Of a DNA stretch of 64,000 bases, positions 53,423-62,295 are shown piece by piece (the stretch's first letter is position 1; the number at the start of each line of letters is the position of its first letter). Location of the stretch: assembly GCF_029223485.1 (NCBI RefSeq), contig NZ_JARHTP010000004.1, positions 310,001-374,000 on the forward strand, in the 5' to 3' direction. The notes beneath the pieces were generated by a model, which was not told where the DNA came from, did no database searches, and worked only from the letters and a program-made list of their open reading frames with translations. A program made the translations under genes and the position numbers. Source of the stretch: Streptomyces coacervatus (GTDB taxonomy: Bacteria; Actinomycetota; Actinomycetes; Streptomycetales; Streptomycetaceae).

Positions 53423-54619
53423 TCACCCGGTCCCGGCTGCGGAGGAGGGCGCGAGCCCGCGCTCGGCCGATGCGTGCGTGTCGGCCACCGTCATCCGGAG
53501 CAGGGGCAGTGAGGCGATGAGGGTGCCGAGCGCCAGGACGAGGCCGAGCACGGCGGCTCCCGCGGCGTCGAGGACGGCTCCGACCGCCAGAGGTCCGACG
53601 CCGGTGCCCAGGGCGCCCGCGCCGCTGAGGGAGGCGACCATGCGTCCGGTCGGGTCGATGAGCGCCGCGGCGGCGAGCATCTGCACCAGGACCGCCAGTT
53701 GGCAGGCCTGCCAGAGGACGGCCGCGACGGTGAAGAGCACTGGGTCGTGGGTGAGGATCAGGGCTGCCATCGCGAGGGCCTGCGCCGTGACGAAGACGGC
53801 CATCGAGCGCATGCGCCCGAAGCGTCGCGCCGCCACCGGACCCACCACCGCGCCGGCCAGCGCCACGACGCTGGAGATCGCGAGGACGGCCGACACGGCC
53901 GAGTGGGACATCCCGGTGTGCTGACGGCCCAGGACCGAGGCGTACGACCACGCGCCCTGGGTGACGGCCCACAGGAGCGCGGTCCCGAGGAGCAGAACCA
54001 CCGAGGGCCCGGTCGCGGTCGTCTCCTCCGTGCCGACGGAACCGGCGTCCGGTGTGGAGGGACCGTCCGGGAGCCGGCGTATCAGTGGCCAGGCGGCGAG
54101 ACAGCACAATGCCATGAGCAGGAAGCCGCAGCCCTCCCCCAGGTCGTGGTTGGCCGCGGGGACGCCCATGATCAGCAGTGCCGTCACGCCGACCGTGCCG
54201 GAGATGGTGACCGCGGACGCCTTGTCGGCGTCGTCGGTGGCGGCGAGTGCCGCCGTGGCCGCCGCGTAGACCGCGCCGAGCCCAGCGCCGAGGACCAGGT
54301 TGGCCAGGACCAGGGTCACCGGGTCGCCGGCCGCCGCCGCTCCCAGGAAGCCGACTCCCGAGAGGGCCAGACCGAGGCGGGTCATCCGCACCCGGCCCGG
54401 CCGCGCGGCCCGCTTGGCCAGCAGCAGCGTCACCACCGCCGTCGCCATCAGTTGGGTCGCGGCCACGAGTCCGGCGCCGGAGTCGGAGAGTCCGAAGCGT
54501 GACGCGAAGTCGTCGACGAAGACGGGCATCGCGTTCGCTCCGCCGTTGCCGAGGGTGACTCCGGCGATGAGCGCCACCGCCACGCCGAAGGTCAGGGCGG
54601 AGGTGCTGCGGGCATTCAC
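53423..54619 (-). CDS. MFS transporter, probable drug or metabolite exporter
   Basis: The 398-residue protein starts at ATG 54619 and has about twelve hydrophobic segments. Recognisable parts are LTFGVAVALIAGVTLGNGGA, the loop LAKRAARPGRVRMTRLGLALS between helices 2 and 3, ANLVLGAGLGAVYAAATAAL, a central charged loop (PDGPSTPDAGSVGTEETT) between two six-helix halves, and LSGAGALGTGVGPLAVGAVLD. It resembles the CynX/NimT and aromatic-compound branches of the MFS. It stands alone; substrate and direction are unknown. Confidence 0.87.
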   Translation of the reverse strand: MNARSTSALTFGVAVALIAGVTLGNGGANAMPVFVDDFASRFGLSDSGAGLVAATQLMATAVVTLLLAKRAARPGRVRMTRLGLALSGVGFLGAAAAGDPVTLVLANLVLGAGLGAVYAAATAALAATDDADKASAVTISGTVGVTALLIMGVPAANHDLGEGCGFLLMALCCLAAWPLIRRLPDGPSTPDAGSVGTEETTATGPSVVLLLGTALLWAVTQGAWSYASVLGRQHTGMSHSAVSAVLAISSVVALAGAVVGPVAARRFGRMRSMAVFVTAQALAMAALILTHDPVLFTVAAVLWQACQLAVLVQMLAAAALIDPTGRMVASLSGAGALGTGVGPLAVGAVLDAAGAAVLGLVLALGTLIASLPLLRMTVADTHASAERGLAPSSAAGTG

Positions 54620-54791
54620 CGGCCGCTCCTCTGCGGGGAGTTGGGGACTACGACCGTTCCTCGGCGGAGCGCCGAGTGTGCAACAAGCATGAGAGCCTCA
54701 GGAGTCAGGGGGCACTAGCCGCGTTTCGGGGCACGGGCCGCGGGCGTGTCGGACGTCCGTGGCCCGTCGATCAGGGATTCGGTGTGGGCGG

Positions 54792-57700
54792 TCAGCCGGC
54801 CCAGACGTCCTCGACGTAGGTACCGGACTCGGTCAGGGCGGCCAGCCAGGCGGTGGCCTCCTCGTCACCGGCGCCGGTGTTCTTGCGGTAGATCGCCATG
54901 AACGCCTCCCGCACCGCCGGGGCCATGCGACGGCCGTCTCCGCAGATGTGGACACGCCCGCCGGCCTCCAGTACCGCCCAGACCTCATCGCTCTCCTTCG
55001 CGATGCGGTCCTGGACGAAGCGGGCACCCCCCTCGGGGGCGCAGGAGAAGGTGGGCCGCATGCTGACGGCTCCGGCTGCTTCGGCCGCCTCGAACTCCGC
55101 ACGGTGGAGGTAGTCGACGTCGGGGTGGTCGCAGCCGAAGTAGCACAGCAGCGTTCCGGTGGACTTGGTGTGGTGGCGGTCGAGGACCGCGCCGCGGAAG
55201 GGTGCCAGACCGGTGCCCGCGCTGACCAGGATCACCGGCACCGACTCGTCCTGCGGCAGGCGGAAGGCGTCGCTGCAGGGCAGCACCCTGGCCTGGACGG
55301 TGTGGCCGGCGTGCACGGTCTGGAGGTGGTGCGAGGCGATGCCGTGGAACGTGCCCTGGCCGCCGCGGTGGGGCGCGGCGAGCAGCGACACCATCAGGTC
55401 GACCTCGCCGGGTGCCGCTCCGGCGGACGAGGAGATGGAGTAGTGGCGCGGGCGCAGGACGGGCAGCAGTTCCAGGAAGCGTTCGAAGGGCAGCTCGCAG
55501 GCGCGGTAGCGCTCCAGCAGGTTCAGGACGCTGTGTCCGGCGGCGGTCACCTGCTCGCGGAATGCCTCCGGGTCCGCCGCCGCGAGTTCGGCCAGGGGCC
55601 GCTTCTCGGGCGGGCAGGCGGTGTGCTCGGCGAGCACGGCGACCTGCTCCTGGGTGGCGGCATCCTGCAGTTCGACGAAGTCGGTCAGCAGACGGCGCAC
55701 GGTCAGCGGCCGGTCGACGGGCAGGGCGCTCCGGCTGCGGCGACGGGCGCGCAGCCGCACGGTGCGGTCCAGATCGAGGCCGAAGCGGTCGGCCACCCGA
55801 CGCACGAGGCCTTCCGGGTTGCTCGGGAGCACGGCCAGGTGGTCGCCGGTGCGGTAGGTGACTCCCTGGGGCAGCCGCAGCCTCAGGAATCGCTTCGAGC
55901 GGCCCAACTCGTTGTCCATGTCGACCAGTTCGTACGTGTCGAGCACCTCCATCGGCTGTACGCCGTGTCGGGCCGCGAGGCCGTCGATGACCGAATCGGT
56001 CGCGTCTTCCAGCTCGTACAGTCCCGTCTCCTGTTCAGCGGCAGGCCCGGTCTCCTGCGCTGCCGCGGCGGCTCCGTACCGCTCCAGCAGGGTAGTCCAC
56101 AGGTCGCCGGTCCACCGGTCCACCGTGCCGGCGAAGTCGCCGGCGGCGTCCGCGGCGCCCCGCGCCAGCAGTGGGGTGGCGCCGGCGGCGGTGAGCCGCT
56201 CGTCGATGAGGGTGGGGATGCGCTGGTAGGTGGCGGCCCAGTTGCGGTCGCCGACACCGAGTACGGCGTACCGGAGGCCGTCGAGCGCGCCGGGCTCCAG
56301 TCCCTCCAGCCATGCGACGAACTCCGTGGCGTCGTCGGTGGGCCTGCCGTTGTAGGAGGCGGCCACGATCACCACCGGTCCGTCACCCGGGGAGAGCTTG
56401 CCCACGGCGTCGTTGAGCGGCGCGACGGTCGGGGCGAAGCCGCGCTCGTCGCCGTCCGCCGCCAGGTCGCGGGCGATGCCCGCGCAGGTGCCCAGGTTGG
56501 AGCCGTGCAGGAGGGTCAGCGCGGATCCGGTGGCCCGCCGGACACCGGGCCGGCCCTGGTCGGTGGGAGCGCTGCCCGCTGCGACGGTCGCGGCGGTGGG
56601 CAGGCGGCGCTCCCCGCTGCTGCGCCGGGCCAGGTTCAGTGTGAACTCGTCGGGCTTGAGGGTGAGCGACTGCTTGATCTTCAGCTGGTAGTTGGTGTGG
56701 TCGATCAGGCGGTAGCGGTGGATCAGCAGCGCGAGGACCAGCGTCGCCTCGTGCAGCGCGAACTGGCGGCCGATGCAGGCGCGTTCGCCGCTGCCGAACG
56801 GCTTGAACAGGTGGACCGGCCGCTCCTCCTCCCGCTCGGGCAGGAACCGGTCCGGGTCGAACAGCTCGACGTTCTCGCCCCAGGCGGGGTCCCGGTGCAG
56901 CTGCGGGATGAGCACCTGGATCGACTCGCCCTTGCGCACCGCGTACTTCCCGCCGATGACGGTGTCCTCCAGCGGCTCCACGGCGTACGCGGGGGCCGTC
57001 GGCCACAGCCGCAGGCCTTCGTTGAGCACCTGGCGGATGTACGTCAGCTTGCCGATGTCCCCGTAGTCCGGCGCGGGGGTGTCGGAGTCGCCCCACAGCG
57101 CGTCGACCTCGGCCTGGGCTCGGGCGAGGACCTCGGGGTGCTTGGTCAGGTAGTAGAGAGCGAAGGACAGGGCCCCGCTGGTGGTCTCGTGCCCGGCGAT
57201 GAGGAACGTGATCGCCTGGTAGCGGATGTTGACGTCGTCCAGGGGCTCGCCCGTCACCGGATCCGGGGTGTGCAGCATGCGTCCGAGCAGGTCGCCGGTG
57301 CTCGGGTCTCTGGAGGCCCGGCGCTCCCGGATCACGTCGTCGACCAGGTCCTTCATCACGGTCACGTCCGTGCGGAACTGCTCGGCCTGCTTCCACTTGA
57401 ACAGGTCCGTGCCCGGGATGGACTCCCCCTTGGCCTGGGCGAAACCGAGCGCCCGGGACAGGGCAGTGACGAAGGGGTGCGGTTCCTCGCGGCCGAAGGA
57501 CTCGAAGTCGTAGCCGAATCCGCACAGGCCGATCGTGTCGAACGTCAGCCGCGTCATGTCACCGGCCACGTCCACGGGCTGCGTACCGGCCGCCTCGTCC
57601 CACTTCCCGATCAGCTCCCGGGCCACCTTGAGCATCGTCGCGTGGTAGCCGCGCATCGCGCCGAGCGAGAAGGCCGGCATCAGGATGTCGTGCGCCTTGC

Positions 57701-58013
57701 GCCAGTTGGGCTCCTCGTTGAACGCCGTGAAGAGTCCGTCGCCACCGATCTCCCGAAGGATCACGAGGTCGGGGTGCACGTTCTTGCGGAACCGGCTCTC
57801 GTCCGCCAGCTCGGTGACCAGGTCGAGACCGGAGGCGAAGTTGATCTCGTTGCCGAAGATACGGAGCTTGAACAGCGGCCCGAGCTCTGTGGCCTCCTTC
57901 ATCACGTAGAGCAGGCCGTCGGCGCCACCCGGAATGTCGAACGCGTGGCCGACCAGGGGCAGGGCGCGCCGCTGAGGGATCGGCTCGGTTCCGCGCAGGG
58001 TCTCGTGAGTCAT
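54792..58013 (-). CDS. Self-sufficient cytochrome P450-reductase fusion (CYP102/P450 BM3 type)
   Basis: The 1073-residue protein starts at ATG 58013 (THETLRGTEPIPQRRALPLVG). Residues 1-460 are the P450: AGHETTSGAL in the I helix, EGLRLWPTAPAY (ExxR) and the heme loop FKPFGSGERACIGRQF with Cys413. Residues about 495-630 are an FMN flavodoxin domain (LHGSNLGTCAGIARDLA, ASYNGRPTDDA). Residues about 680-1073 are the FAD/NADPH domain (RPRHYSISSSA, VSAGTGLAPFRGAV, YFGCDHPDVDYLHRAE, VHICGDGRRMAPAV) ending DVWAG. The length and order equal BM3. Members hydroxylate or epoxidise fatty acids. It is divergent from a TetR regulator with a strong shared operator. Confidence 0.97.
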   Translation of the reverse strand: MTHETLRGTEPIPQRRALPLVGHAFDIPGGADGLLYVMKEATELGPLFKLRIFGNEINFASGLDLVTELADESRFRKNVHPDLVILREIGGDGLFTAFNEEPNWRKAHDILMPAFSLGAMRGYHATMLKVARELIGKWDEAAGTQPVDVAGDMTRLTFDTIGLCGFGYDFESFGREEPHPFVTALSRALGFAQAKGESIPGTDLFKWKQAEQFRTDVTVMKDLVDDVIRERRASRDPSTGDLLGRMLHTPDPVTGEPLDDVNIRYQAITFLIAGHETTSGALSFALYYLTKHPEVLARAQAEVDALWGDSDTPAPDYGDIGKLTYIRQVLNEGLRLWPTAPAYAVEPLEDTVIGGKYAVRKGESIQVLIPQLHRDPAWGENVELFDPDRFLPEREEERPVHLFKPFGSGERACIGRQFALHEATLVLALLIHRYRLIDHTNYQLKIKQSLTLKPDEFTLNLARRSSGERRLPTAATVAAGSAPTDQGRPGVRRATGSALTLLHGSNLGTCAGIARDLAADGDERGFAPTVAPLNDAVGKLSPGDGPVVIVAASYNGRPTDDATEFVAWLEGLEPGALDGLRYAVLGVGDRNWAATYQRIPTLIDERLTAAGATPLLARGAADAAGDFAGTVDRWTGDLWTTLLERYGAAAAAQETGPAAEQETGLYELEDATDSVIDGLAARHGVQPMEVLDTYELVDMDNELGRSKRFLRLRLPQGVTYRTGDHLAVLPSNPEGLVRRVADRFGLDLDRTVRLRARRRSRSALPVDRPLTVRRLLTDFVELQDAATQEQVAVLAEHTACPPEKRPLAELAAADPEAFREQVTAAGHSVLNLLERYRACELPFERFLELLPVLRPRHYSISSSAGAAPGEVDLMVSLLAAPHRGGQGTFHGIASHHLQTVHAGHTVQARVLPCSDAFRLPQDESVPVILVSAGTGLAPFRGAVLDRHHTKSTGTLLCYFGCDHPDVDYLHRAEFEAAEAAGAVSMRPTFSCAPEGGARFVQDRIAKESDEVWAVLEAGGRVHICGDGRRMAPAVREAFMAIYRKNTGAGDEEATAWLAALTESGTYVEDVWAG

Positions 58014-58061
58014 GAGCTTGCCTTTCGTTCGGCGCAGGCTGTCGCTGGTCAGAACCATACG

Positions 58062-58089
58062 ATCGACATTGTCACTCGACAATGTCGAT
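58062..58089. promoter_or_regulatory. TetR operator for the P450 fusion gene
   Basis: ATCGACATTGTC (58062-58073), ACTC, then GACAATGTCGAT (58078-58089) is a perfect 28-base palindrome 49 bases before the P450 start. Downstream, GACACAGTCGAT at about 58105-58116 repeats one arm with two changes, and TGTCGA/TCGACA lie further on near 58143-58161. These secondary sites are closer to the tetR start. Confidence 0.9.
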
Positions 58090-58186
58090 TGATTGTGTTG
58101 ACTGACACAGTCGATTGACGGAACCTTTCGAAGTCATATCTTGTCGAGCGACCTGTTCGACAGACTGAGTCGCATAGGATGCCGTT

Positions 58187-58774
58187 ATGGCTCACGTATC
58201 CGCGGCGGAGCGCCGCCCCCAACTGATCAAGGCGGCCATCGACCTCATGGCCAGGGAGGGTGTGGCCGCCGGAAGCACCCGCGCCATCGCCGCCGAGCTG
58301 GGTGTGGCCCAGGCGACCGTGCACTACACCTTCGGCACGAAGGAAGAGCTGTACCGGGCCGTCATGGAGCAGCTCACCCAGGACCTGGTCGCCCAGGTGG
58401 AGCGGGCCGCGCCCACGGAGGCGAGCTTCGAGGACACGATCGCCACGCTCGCCGAGGCGCTGTGGCGCACCGTGCTCGAACAACCCGCGTCCCACCAGCT
58501 CCTGACGGAGCTGTCCATGTTCGCCCTGCGCACCCCCCACCTCCAGGAGGCTCTGCACGGCCACCAGCGCGACATCACGGCCGTGACGACGAAGCTGATC
58601 AGTGAGGCCTGCGAACGCACCGGCCACCAGCTCAACCAGCCCGCCGAAACGATCGCGAGGTTCTTCCTCGCGGGCTTCGACGGACTGACGATGCAGCACC
58701 TCTCACTGCCGGACGAGAAGGCGGAAGAAGTCTGTATGCGGGCTCTGATCTCCGCCGTCCTGGCCATGGCCTGA
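58187..58774 (+). CDS. TetR-family regulator, probable repressor of the P450 fusion
   Basis: The 195-residue regulator has the TetR HTH at about residues 10-55 (RRPQLIKAAIDLMAREGVAAGSTRAIAAELGVAQATVHYTFGTKEELYRAV) and a helical ligand-binding domain. ATG 58187 directly precedes the fold. It is divergent from the CYP102-type gene with a perfect 28-base palindrome between them. The arrangement matches BM3-type genes in bacilli and Streptomyces that are induced when fatty acids or other lipophilic ligands release a TetR-like repressor. Confidence 0.94.
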   Translation: MAHVSAAERRPQLIKAAIDLMAREGVAAGSTRAIAAELGVAQATVHYTFGTKEELYRAVMEQLTQDLVAQVERAAPTEASFEDTIATLAEALWRTVLEQPASHQLLTELSMFALRTPHLQEALHGHQRDITAVTTKLISEACERTGHQLNQPAETIARFFLAGFDGLTMQHLSLPDEKAEEVCMRALISAVLAMA

Positions 58775-58872
58775 GGGCGCCCGCGACCGGCGGAAACGCG
58801 CACACAGCACGTCACCCCGCCGGGTGAGTTGCCCAGCCGGGTGACGTGGATGATCGGTGACGGTTCAGGCGG

Positions 58873-60417
58873 TCAGCAGGTGGAGTTGGTCTGGGTGAGC
58901 AGGCCCATCCGCCAGGGCAGCGAGTTGTAGTCACCACCGGCGTTGGGGTCCACGCCCTGGTAGACGTACTGCATACGGCAGGGGTCGATGGGGAGGGTCT
59001 GGTCGTTACCGGCGCGGACCATCTCGCCGTGGCTGATGTCCTGGGTCCAGGCACCGCCGGGGAAGGTGACGTTGCTGCGGCCGGCGAAGGGTTCGTCCCA
59101 CGTGTCGGCGAGGGGGGTCCAGCCGCCGGTGAGGCTGGTCGAGGTGAAGGAGCGGAAGTAGCGTCGGCCTGTGGAGTTGCCGATGGCCTCCTGAAGGAGC
59201 AAGTACTGGTTGCTGCCGGCGACCTTGTACACGTTGCTCGCCTCGAACAGGTTGTTCTTGGTGTCCGACATCACCATCTGCGTGTTCCCGAAACCGTTCG
59301 GGAAGTTCGCCAGGCTGGTGTCGGCGCGGTAGAGGTGGCCGTTGTCGTCACTGAAGAACAGGTGGCAGTTCGCCGAGTCGCAGATGACCCAGAAGTCGAT
59401 CCACGTGCCGTTGCCCTTGTTCTGGGTGACGATCGGCGGCTCCTGGTCGATGAAGGTGCGCGGCGCGGACCACGACTTGGGGTCGGCGGGGTTGGTGCTG
59501 GTGGAGTAGGTGGGCGCAGGGGTCTGGTAGACCATGTACCAGAGGTTCTGCGGCGCGAAGTAGAACACCTGGGGCGCGGCACGGTAGCCCGGTCCCATCG
59601 GTGACTGGTCCAGGTACGAGGTCGGTGCCGACGCGGCTTGTGACCAGTCGCTGAAGCTGAACTGCTCCAGCCCGTAACCGTAGTTCGGGCCCACGGCCGA
59701 GGCGAAGACCACCCACTGGCCGTCGTTGCGGATCACCGAGAAGTCCTTGATGGCCACGGTCTGGTGCTGTGCGTCCGGCTTCGGACCGGCCAGGGCGCCG
59801 CTGGAGGACCACCGGAACGTCGACGGCAGTGCGCCGCCGCTGCCGCTGCCTACGCGGACCAGTTGCCACTGCTGGTTGGCGCCGCCCCAGTCGGTGAACT
59901 GCACGACCTTGGCACCGTCCGCGGTCGAGGCGTTGTCCACCTCCAGAGCCTTGCCGCTGTTGCGGTTGAGCAGACGGACATAACCGTCCGACGAATCGGC
60001 CGGCCGGAACTGCTGGTTGGTGCCGTTCGCATCGCTCCACTGCGCGACATCCGCATGGTCGGCCGTGGAGTAGTTGAGCACGTCCAGCACCTTGCCGGAA
60101 TGCTGCGCCTTCAGCCGGTAGTAACCGCCGCCCGAGTCGACGAACTGGAAGTGCTGGTTGGCGCCGCCGTTTTGGGGCCACTGCGTCACACTCGCCCCGT
60201 CGGCCGTGCTCGCGCCCGCCACATCCAGCGCCTTGCCGCTGCCCCGGTTGACCAGCACGTACCACGCGCTCGTGTCCACGGTGGCCGCCTGCGCCGTCCC
60301 GACGGCGCCTAACCCGGTCAGGAGAGTCGCCATCAGGGCGGTCACCGCGGCGAGCACCCCCGTACGCCTCCCACGTCGCCACCGCGGGACCCTGCATGCC
60401 GTACGCATGCCCGTCAT
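58873..60417 (-). CDS. Secreted GH62 alpha-L-arabinofuranosidase with N-terminal CBM13
   Basis: The 514-residue protein starts at ATG 60417, seven bases after AAGGAGA; upstream in-frame codons are not signal-like. The basic N-terminus and hydrophobic core (VLAAVTALMATLLTGLGAVG) end at AQA. Residues about 47-185 are a ricin-type trefoil with three QxW repeats (ADGASVTQWPQNGGANQHFQ and two others). Residues about 195-514 are GH62: LPSTFRWSSSGALAGPKPDA, VAIKDFSVIRNDGQWVVFAS (base aspartate region), IDFWVICDSANCHLFFSDDNG, and LFEASNVYKV with the acid glutamate. It removes arabinose side chains from arabinoxylan. Confidence 0.95.
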   Translation of the reverse strand: MTGMRTACRVPRWRRGRRTGVLAAVTALMATLLTGLGAVGTAQAATVDTSAWYVLVNRGSGKALDVAGASTADGASVTQWPQNGGANQHFQFVDSGGGYYRLKAQHSGKVLDVLNYSTADHADVAQWSDANGTNQQFRPADSSDGYVRLLNRNSGKALEVDNASTADGAKVVQFTDWGGANQQWQLVRVGSGSGGALPSTFRWSSSGALAGPKPDAQHQTVAIKDFSVIRNDGQWVVFASAVGPNYGYGLEQFSFSDWSQAASAPTSYLDQSPMGPGYRAAPQVFYFAPQNLWYMVYQTPAPTYSTSTNPADPKSWSAPRTFIDQEPPIVTQNKGNGTWIDFWVICDSANCHLFFSDDNGHLYRADTSLANFPNGFGNTQMVMSDTKNNLFEASNVYKVAGSNQYLLLQEAIGNSTGRRYFRSFTSTSLTGGWTPLADTWDEPFAGRSNVTFPGGAWTQDISHGEMVRAGNDQTLPIDPCRMQYVYQGVDPNAGGDYNSLPWRMGLLTQTNSTC

Positions 60418-60526
60418 CTGTGTCTCCTTCACTGCGTGCGGCTGCCTCGCCGCTGTGGGGGGGGCGCGCCCCGGGTGTGGCCGGGGCGCGCTGCAGTTGG
60501 AACCGTTGGTCGGCGTCCGCCCCGTC

Positions 60527-61966
60527 TCACACCGCGGTTCGCTGGAACTGCTGGTTGGTGCCGGTACCGCAGGGCCACTGGATGAGGCGGGCGCCATCGG
60601 CGGTCGAGGCGTTCGCGACGTCCAGGCACTTGCCGCTGTGCCGGGCCACCAGGCGGTAGTGGCCGCCTCCCTGGTCGTCGAAGCGCCACTGCTGGTTGGT
60701 GCCCGTCGTGCAGTGGTACTGGTTCACGAACGCGCCGTCAGCGGTGGAGCCCCCGTCGACGTCCAGGCACTTGCCGCTGTGCTGGGCGAGCACCCGGACG
60801 TAACCGCCGCCCGCGTCCTGCAGCCGCCACTGCTGGTTGAGGCCACCGTTGCAGGAGTACTGCAGCGCGGTCGCGCCGTCGGCGGCCGAGTTGTCGGTGA
60901 TGTCGAGGCACTTGCCGCTGTGCCGTGCGACCAGGTTGTAGTACGGGCCGCCGCCCACTCCGGTGACCGTGCCGGCGGCCGTGTCGATGGCGACCTGCGG
61001 GTACCAGGGCAGGTTCATGGTGGTCCTGGTCGGGAAGGTCAGCGGCAGCCAGACGTACTGCGAGTCGTTGACCGTGCCGCCCATGGAGTTGCCCCAGCGG
61101 TCGCCCATGTAGAGGTAGGAGGTGCCCGAGGTGCCCTGCACGGGCAGCACGTACGCCGTCTGGGAGCCGTAGGCGGTGGCGTCACCGATCTCGGCCATCG
61201 GGGTCCAGGGACCGGTCAGGCTGGTGGCGGTGGCGTACCGCTGCTGGTTGGGGTTCCAGCCGCTGGTGCCGGACGTGAGCATGAAGTAGACGCCGTCGCG
61301 CTTGAACAGCGCGGGTGATTCACGGAAGTTGTTCGGCCACGGGTTGGCGACCAGGCTGTCGTAGCCGGTGTAGTCGGCGGTGAGCTTGTAGATGTGCAGG
61401 TCGGCGTTGCCGGCCGCGGAAGTGACCTGGTAGGCGGTTCCGTCGTCGTCCTTGAACAGGGTCATGTCCCGGGACGTCGTACCGGACGGCGGCCGGAAGC
61501 TGCCCCGCCAGGCGTAGTCTCCGGCGACGGTGTCGGAGACGGCGACCGCGGAACGGGACTCGTTGTAGTCCTTGCCGTTCTCCTTGTGCATCCACATCAC
61601 GAACTTGCCGGTCGTGCTGTTGTAGATCACCTTCGGCCGCTCGATGTTGGCGACCGCCAGCTCGGGAGCGCTGGCCTGGGTCAGCACATTGCGCCTGAAC
61701 TCCCAGGTCTTCAGGTCGGTGGAGCGGTAGGCGGAGACGGCCCTGAAGGTGTTGTCGGCGTTCCGGTTCTCGCCGAACCAGTAGTAGAACGAGCCGACCT
61801 TGATCACACCACCGCCATGGGCATGCACCACGGCGCCGCTGGTGTCGGTGAACTGCCTCCCGTTGGTCACGGTGACCGCGGCGGCCTGGGCCGGGGATCC
61901 AGTGACGAGCAGGGTGAACACGCCCAGAAGCAGGACGAGAAGAGGTGTGAAGGCACGTCTGAGCAT
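60527..61966 (-). CDS. Secreted GH43 glycosidase (exo-beta-1,3-galactanase-like) with CBM13
   Basis: The 479-residue protein starts at ATG 61966 behind GGGAGCG, beginning the signal peptide LRRAFTPLLVLLLGVFTLLV. Residues about 38-335 are a GH43 propeller of the subfamily-24 type: VVHAHGGGVIKVGSFYYWFGENRNADN, WEFRRNVLTQASAPELAVANIERPKVIYN, SRDMTLFKDDDGTAYQVTS, FRESPALFKRDGVYFMLTSG and WGNSMGGTVNDSQYVWLPL. Residues about 350-479 are a ricin trefoil of three GKCLD repeats. Relatives are exo-beta-1,3-galactanases acting on arabinogalactan. It is divergent from the second fucosidase and shares its operator region. Confidence 0.92.
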   Translation of the reverse strand: MLRRAFTPLLVLLLGVFTLLVTGSPAQAAAVTVTNGRQFTDTSGAVVHAHGGGVIKVGSFYYWFGENRNADNTFRAVSAYRSTDLKTWEFRRNVLTQASAPELAVANIERPKVIYNSTTGKFVMWMHKENGKDYNESRSAVAVSDTVAGDYAWRGSFRPPSGTTSRDMTLFKDDDGTAYQVTSAAGNADLHIYKLTADYTGYDSLVANPWPNNFRESPALFKRDGVYFMLTSGTSGWNPNQQRYATATSLTGPWTPMAEIGDATAYGSQTAYVLPVQGTSGTSYLYMGDRWGNSMGGTVNDSQYVWLPLTFPTRTTMNLPWYPQVAIDTAAGTVTGVGGGPYYNLVARHSGKCLDITDNSAADGATALQYSCNGGLNQQWRLQDAGGGYVRVLAQHSGKCLDVDGGSTADGAFVNQYHCTTGTNQQWRFDDQGGGHYRLVARHSGKCLDVANASTADGARLIQWPCGTGTNQQFQRTAV

Positions 61967-62074
61967 CGGCACCGCGCTCCCAAGGGCAGACAGTTTGCTG
62001 ATTGTTGGAATGTGTTCGATCCGTCGCAGGACAGTAGGCACCCGACATGCCCGCGTCAACGGTTACGCAAAGTA

Positions 62075-62197
62075 AATACATCCCATGTCTAGAGTCGACG
62101 ATCACCACTATTCTTCAAGTCGTGTGCGATTTTGCGGATTTTCGCCCCACCACTGGACAACAGCCCTGCCGGTGCCTGCTAATCCATCCCATGTCCC
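62075..62197. promoter_or_regulatory. Paired operators between the GH43 and second fucosidase genes
   Basis: AATACATCCCATGTCTA (62075-62091) and AATCCATCCCATGTCCC (62181-62197) are imperfect copies of the palindrome that precedes the first fucosidase. The centres are 106 bases apart, nearly as in the first pair. The region from 61967 to 62295 contains no gene and must hold both divergent promoters. Confidence 0.72.
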
Positions 62198-62295
62198 TGA
62201 CGTGCCGCTCACGCGATCCACCGTCGGGCCCCTCCCTATGCCTGTTCCCGCGAATGAGCCGCACGTGCTGTTCTGTGAAGAGTCAGGAGAGTTCC

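Noticed and set aside
54759..58118. Plus-strand open frame of over 1100 codons opposite the P450 fusion
   Set aside because: It mirrors the P450-reductase codons, has no domain sense and no ribosome binding site; long antisense frames are normal in DNA with strong third-position GC bias.
62254..62295. ATG start for the second fucosidase at 62254
   Set aside because: The AGGAGA before TTG 62296 would then be inside the coding region, and the Tat signal would be preceded by a cysteine-rich stretch absent from the paralogue.
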